Assembly: GCA_046728075.1 (NCBI GenBank)
Contig: JBKPDV010000101.1
Coordinates: 1-23,168, forward strand
Direction: 5' to 3'
Length of the DNA: 23,168 bases
Source: JBKPDV01 sp046728075
GTDB taxonomy: Bacteria; Acidobacteriota; Thermoanaerobaculia; UBA5066; Gp7-AA6
Shown here: piece after piece, positions 21,582 to 23,168 of the stretch
Layout of the letters: every line of letters starts with the position of its first letter
How positions within the stretch are numbered: position 1 is the stretch's first letter
Program-made: the position numbers and the translations under genes
Notes under the pieces: generated by a model
What the model was told of the DNA's origin: nothing
The model's database searches: none
What the model saw: the letters and a program-made list of their open reading frames with translations, nothing else

Positions 21582-22175
21582 CGGCAGATCCGGCAAATGG
21601 AGGCGCCGGCGGATCGCCCGGATGTACTGCACCGGCTCCTCCCGCCATGCTTTGTCTTCCGCCCAGGCGGGAAACTTTCCGCCGAGCTCTCCGAGATACG
21701 TGTAGGTCACGCGGGAGCGGTCGGGGCCGAGCGGCTCGACGACCGTCTCGCCGGCGACGCGTTCGATCCGAATGCCCTCCTGGGGATCGCCCGGTCGCGC
21801 GTCGTTCTTCCAGGTCAGGACGAGGCGTCCCCCCTCGCCCTGCTCCACTCGATAGGAGACGACGGCGTCGCGGTTGCGCAGCGGAAACGGGTATGGCCAG
21901 ACAAAGTGAATCCGTGTGGCGCCGCCCTCGGAATCGAGCACGTCCACCTTCTTGATCGCCGGCGCGAAGAAGTCCTTGTAGTGTTTGAAGTCGCTCAGGA
22001 TCGAGCCCACCTTGTCCGCGCTGACGGGCAGCTCCGCGGTCGAACGAAGCCATGGAGGCGACTCCGGCTTGCGCGCGATCTCCACCTGGACGCCGTGAGC
22101 GGCGAACCACTTCTCGAACGGAAGATCGGCCGGAATCGCCGAGGCGAGAGCGGCCAGAGTCAGGAAAGCGACCAT
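21576..22175 (-). CDS. SRPBCC/START-like lipid-binding-fold protein, probably exported
   Basis: START-type helix-grip proteins bind lipids or other hydrophobic ligands; the ligand here is unknown. The 199-residue product begins with a short hydrophobic signal-like segment, MVAFLTLAALASAIPA. The fold follows, with VSADKVGSILSDFKHYKDFFAPAIKKVDVLDSEGGATRIHFVWPYPFPLRNRDAVVSYRV, the most START-like part. The tail WAEDKAWREEPVQYIRAIRRRLHLPDLPK is a likely C-terminal helix. GGAGG five nt before the ATG at 22175 fixes the start, which overlaps the MauE-like gene by 16 nt. The stop codon sits in heptamer element I, so the native C-terminus may have been set by the repeat. Confidence 0.8.
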   Translation of the reverse strand: MVAFLTLAALASAIPADLPFEKWFAAHGVQVEIARKPESPPWLRSTAELPVSADKVGSILSDFKHYKDFFAPAIKKVDVLDSEGGATRIHFVWPYPFPLRNRDAVVSYRVEQGEGGRLVLTWKNDARPGDPQEGIRIERVAGETVVEPLGPDRSRVTYTYLGELGGKFPAWAEDKAWREEPVQYIRAIRRRLHLPDLPK

Positions 22176-22648
22176 GCGCGCCTCCGAACGAGAATCCAGA
22201 GACCGAGCGAGGCCCCGACCAGTACGAGATCCTCGACAGCCGTCGACCAGCCGAGCGGCCGTGCGAGAAAGACTCCAAAGCACCCGCAGTTGGGAAGCTT
22301 CAGGCCTCTCAGAACCGAGACCGCAGACCAGAGCGCATAGAGGGCGTGCATGGCCGCGGACGTGAGCGCCGAGGCGGCGAGGTTTCTCCCGGAGAAGAGC
22401 CAGAACGCGAGCGCCAGCTCGGCGACCGGAATGACAACGGCGATCGGGACGAGAGCGCCCGGCAGAAAGGCATCGTACGTCCCCAGGACGCGGGCGAATC
22501 CGCCAATGTCCAGAAGCTTACCGACGGCGGTGGCGAGCAGGATCGCGGCGATCGCGAAGCGCAGAAATCCGGCGAGGCCCCGCGCACCGCGGCCCTCGCC
22601 TACTGAGCGTTCAGAGTCCAGTCGTACGGGATGAACTCCACTTTCCAT
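22160..22648 (-). CDS. MauE/DoxX-like membrane protein with CxC motif
   Basis: Resembles the MauE/DoxX redox-associated membrane family, whose members are linked to disulfide or methylamine-dehydrogenase maturation. The 162-residue product has four hydrophobic segments: FLRFAIAAILLATAVGKLL, LVPIAVVIPVAELALAFWLF, SALTSAAMHALYALWSAVSVL, and LVLVGASLGLWILV. The motif PNCGCFG (Cys121, Cys123) precedes the last helix, as in the family. The ATG at 22648 overlaps the DUF547 gene by 49 nt; no ATG, GTG or TTG is in frame between it and the first helix, so the start remains uncertain. It is coupled to the DUF547 gene before it and the SRPBCC gene after it. The exact redox partner is unknown. Confidence 0.78.
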   Translation of the reverse strand: MESGVHPVRLDSERSVGEGRGARGLAGFLRFAIAAILLATAVGKLLDIGGFARVLGTYDAFLPGALVPIAVVIPVAELALAFWLFSGRNLAASALTSAAMHALYALWSAVSVLRGLKLPNCGCFGVFLARPLGWSTAVEDLVLVGASLGLWILVRRRAWSLS

Positions 22649-23168
22649 CCGGCCGGAATCTTATCTTCCCGATACTGATTGACGTAGGCGATCAAGGACG
22701 GCGCCTTCTTGGTGAAGTCCTCCGTGTAGAACTGCAGGATCTGCGACAACCGCACGGTCTGCTTGTCCGGCTGCGGGTCGACGTTGCGCTTCTCGTTGTA
22801 GAACTCCTTGGCCTGCCGGTCGAGCTGGGCGTCAATCTTGTCCGCCTCGAAGGGCTCGCGGGGCAGCCGCGGGCAGCCGCGCGCCATGCAGTTCAAGGCG
22901 ACGTGCACCCGCGGATCTCCCATCGGCCGGATGACCTTGTTTTCGGCGTCGTAGAGAGAGGTGTAACGGCGGCCGATCTCGAAACGGTTCTTGTAGAAGA
23001 ACGTGACCTTGACTTTGTCCAGATCGGGCGGGAAGTTGGACTTGATGATGTCGTACATCGCGACCGCGTTGTAGGTGTTGATGCAGTAGGCGAGCTTTGC
23101 CTCCCGCGTCGAGAACGACTCCGGGGAGGTTTCGGCAACCCTGGCCAGATAAGTCTCCAGATCGGACG
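22600..23168 (-). CDS. DUF547 domain protein (partial, N-terminus off the right edge)
   Basis: DUF547 proteins are widespread, often exported, and of unknown biochemical function. The visible ~189 residues include KLAYCINTYNAVAMYDII, which corresponds to the FWINxYNA motif, and VHVALNCMARGCPRLPREPF, which corresponds to the HFALNCGxxSCPxL motif. These are the two signatures of the family, and both cysteines of the second are kept. The C-terminal part, VRLSQILQFYTEDFTKKAPSLIAYVNQYR, also fits. The frame continues past position 23168, so the start and any signal peptide are not visible. It is the first gene in view of a three-gene set with the MauE-like and SRPBCC genes. Confidence 0.88.
   Translation of the reverse strand, partial: SDLETYLARVAETSPESFSTREAKLAYCINTYNAVAMYDIIKSNFPPDLDKVKVTFFYKNRFEIGRRYTSLYDAENKVIRPMGDPRVHVALNCMARGCPRLPREPFEADKIDAQLDRQAKEFYNEKRNVDPQPDKQTVRLSQILQFYTEDFTKKAPSLIAYVNQYREDKIPAGWKVEFIPYDWTLNAQ

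Noticed and set aside
1..23168. tRNA genes, rRNA, riboswitches, insertion sequences, prophage genes
   Set aside because: I saw no tRNA-like cloverleaf, transposase or integrase motif in the gaps or frames; every gap is short and mostly filled by the repeats described.

Overview
This 23.2-kb window is GC-rich and gene-dense, and it looks like chromosomal core DNA from a Gram-negative (diderm) bacterium. LpxB and an MsbA-like exporter imply lipid A. The gene orders (yicC-gmk-rpoZ-coaBC and trpS-scpA-scpB-rluB-cmk-rpsA-ihf), the AsnB paralogues and the repeat-filled gaps resemble Acidobacteriota or a nearby deltaproteobacteria-like lineage. That placement is inference; no rRNA or other taxonomic marker is present. 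I see no tRNA, rRNA, CRISPR, phage or insertion-sequence gene. No gene-free gap exceeds about 150 bp.

Layout, left to right. (1) Positions 1-7270, all minus strand, read right to left: asnB1, an MsbA-like ABC exporter, yicC, gmk, rpoZ, coaBC, and a family-4 uracil-DNA glycosylase cut by the left edge. Most junctions are 4-nt start/stop overlaps, so this is a translationally coupled operon. (2) Positions 7411-11132, envelope sugar island: lpxB (minus) is divergent from a plus-strand pair, a Gfo/Idh/MocA sugar-nucleotide dehydrogenase followed by a DegT-type aminotransferase. These are the only plus-strand genes. (3) Positions 11133-13748, minus: a second AsnB-type amidotransferase, then two small membrane proteins. 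(4) Positions 13745-20770, minus: HIT protein, IHF/HU, ribosomal protein S1, cytidylate kinase, RluB-type pseudouridine synthase, ScpB, ScpA, TrpRS. (5) Positions 20805-23168, minus: site-2 protease homologue, SRPBCC/START-like secreted protein, MauE/DoxX-like membrane protein, and a DUF547 protein cut by the right edge.

How the genes work together. LpxB, the dehydrogenase/aminotransferase pair and the MsbA-like exporter fit a lipid A or surface-glycan module. The pair could be GnnA/GnnB-like (3-amino sugar for lipid A, known next to lpxB in some bacteria) or WbpB/WbpE-like (3-amino uronic acid). The two AsnB paralogues on either side could supply asparagine or amidate a sugar acid. The right half handles translation (S1, TrpRS, RluB), nucleotide supply (Cmk) and chromosome structure (ScpAB, IHF).

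The most unusual feature is not a gene. At least nine gene boundaries carry short tandem repeats with an exact 7-nt period (8-nt at one locus), usually as two facing inverted arms around a short spacer. The unit differs from locus to locus but the architecture is the same. Several repeats supply a neighbour's stop codon or occupy its ribosome-binding region, and one has become part of the rluB coding sequence. They look like a dispersed element family related in style to the heptamer repeats known from cyanobacteria.
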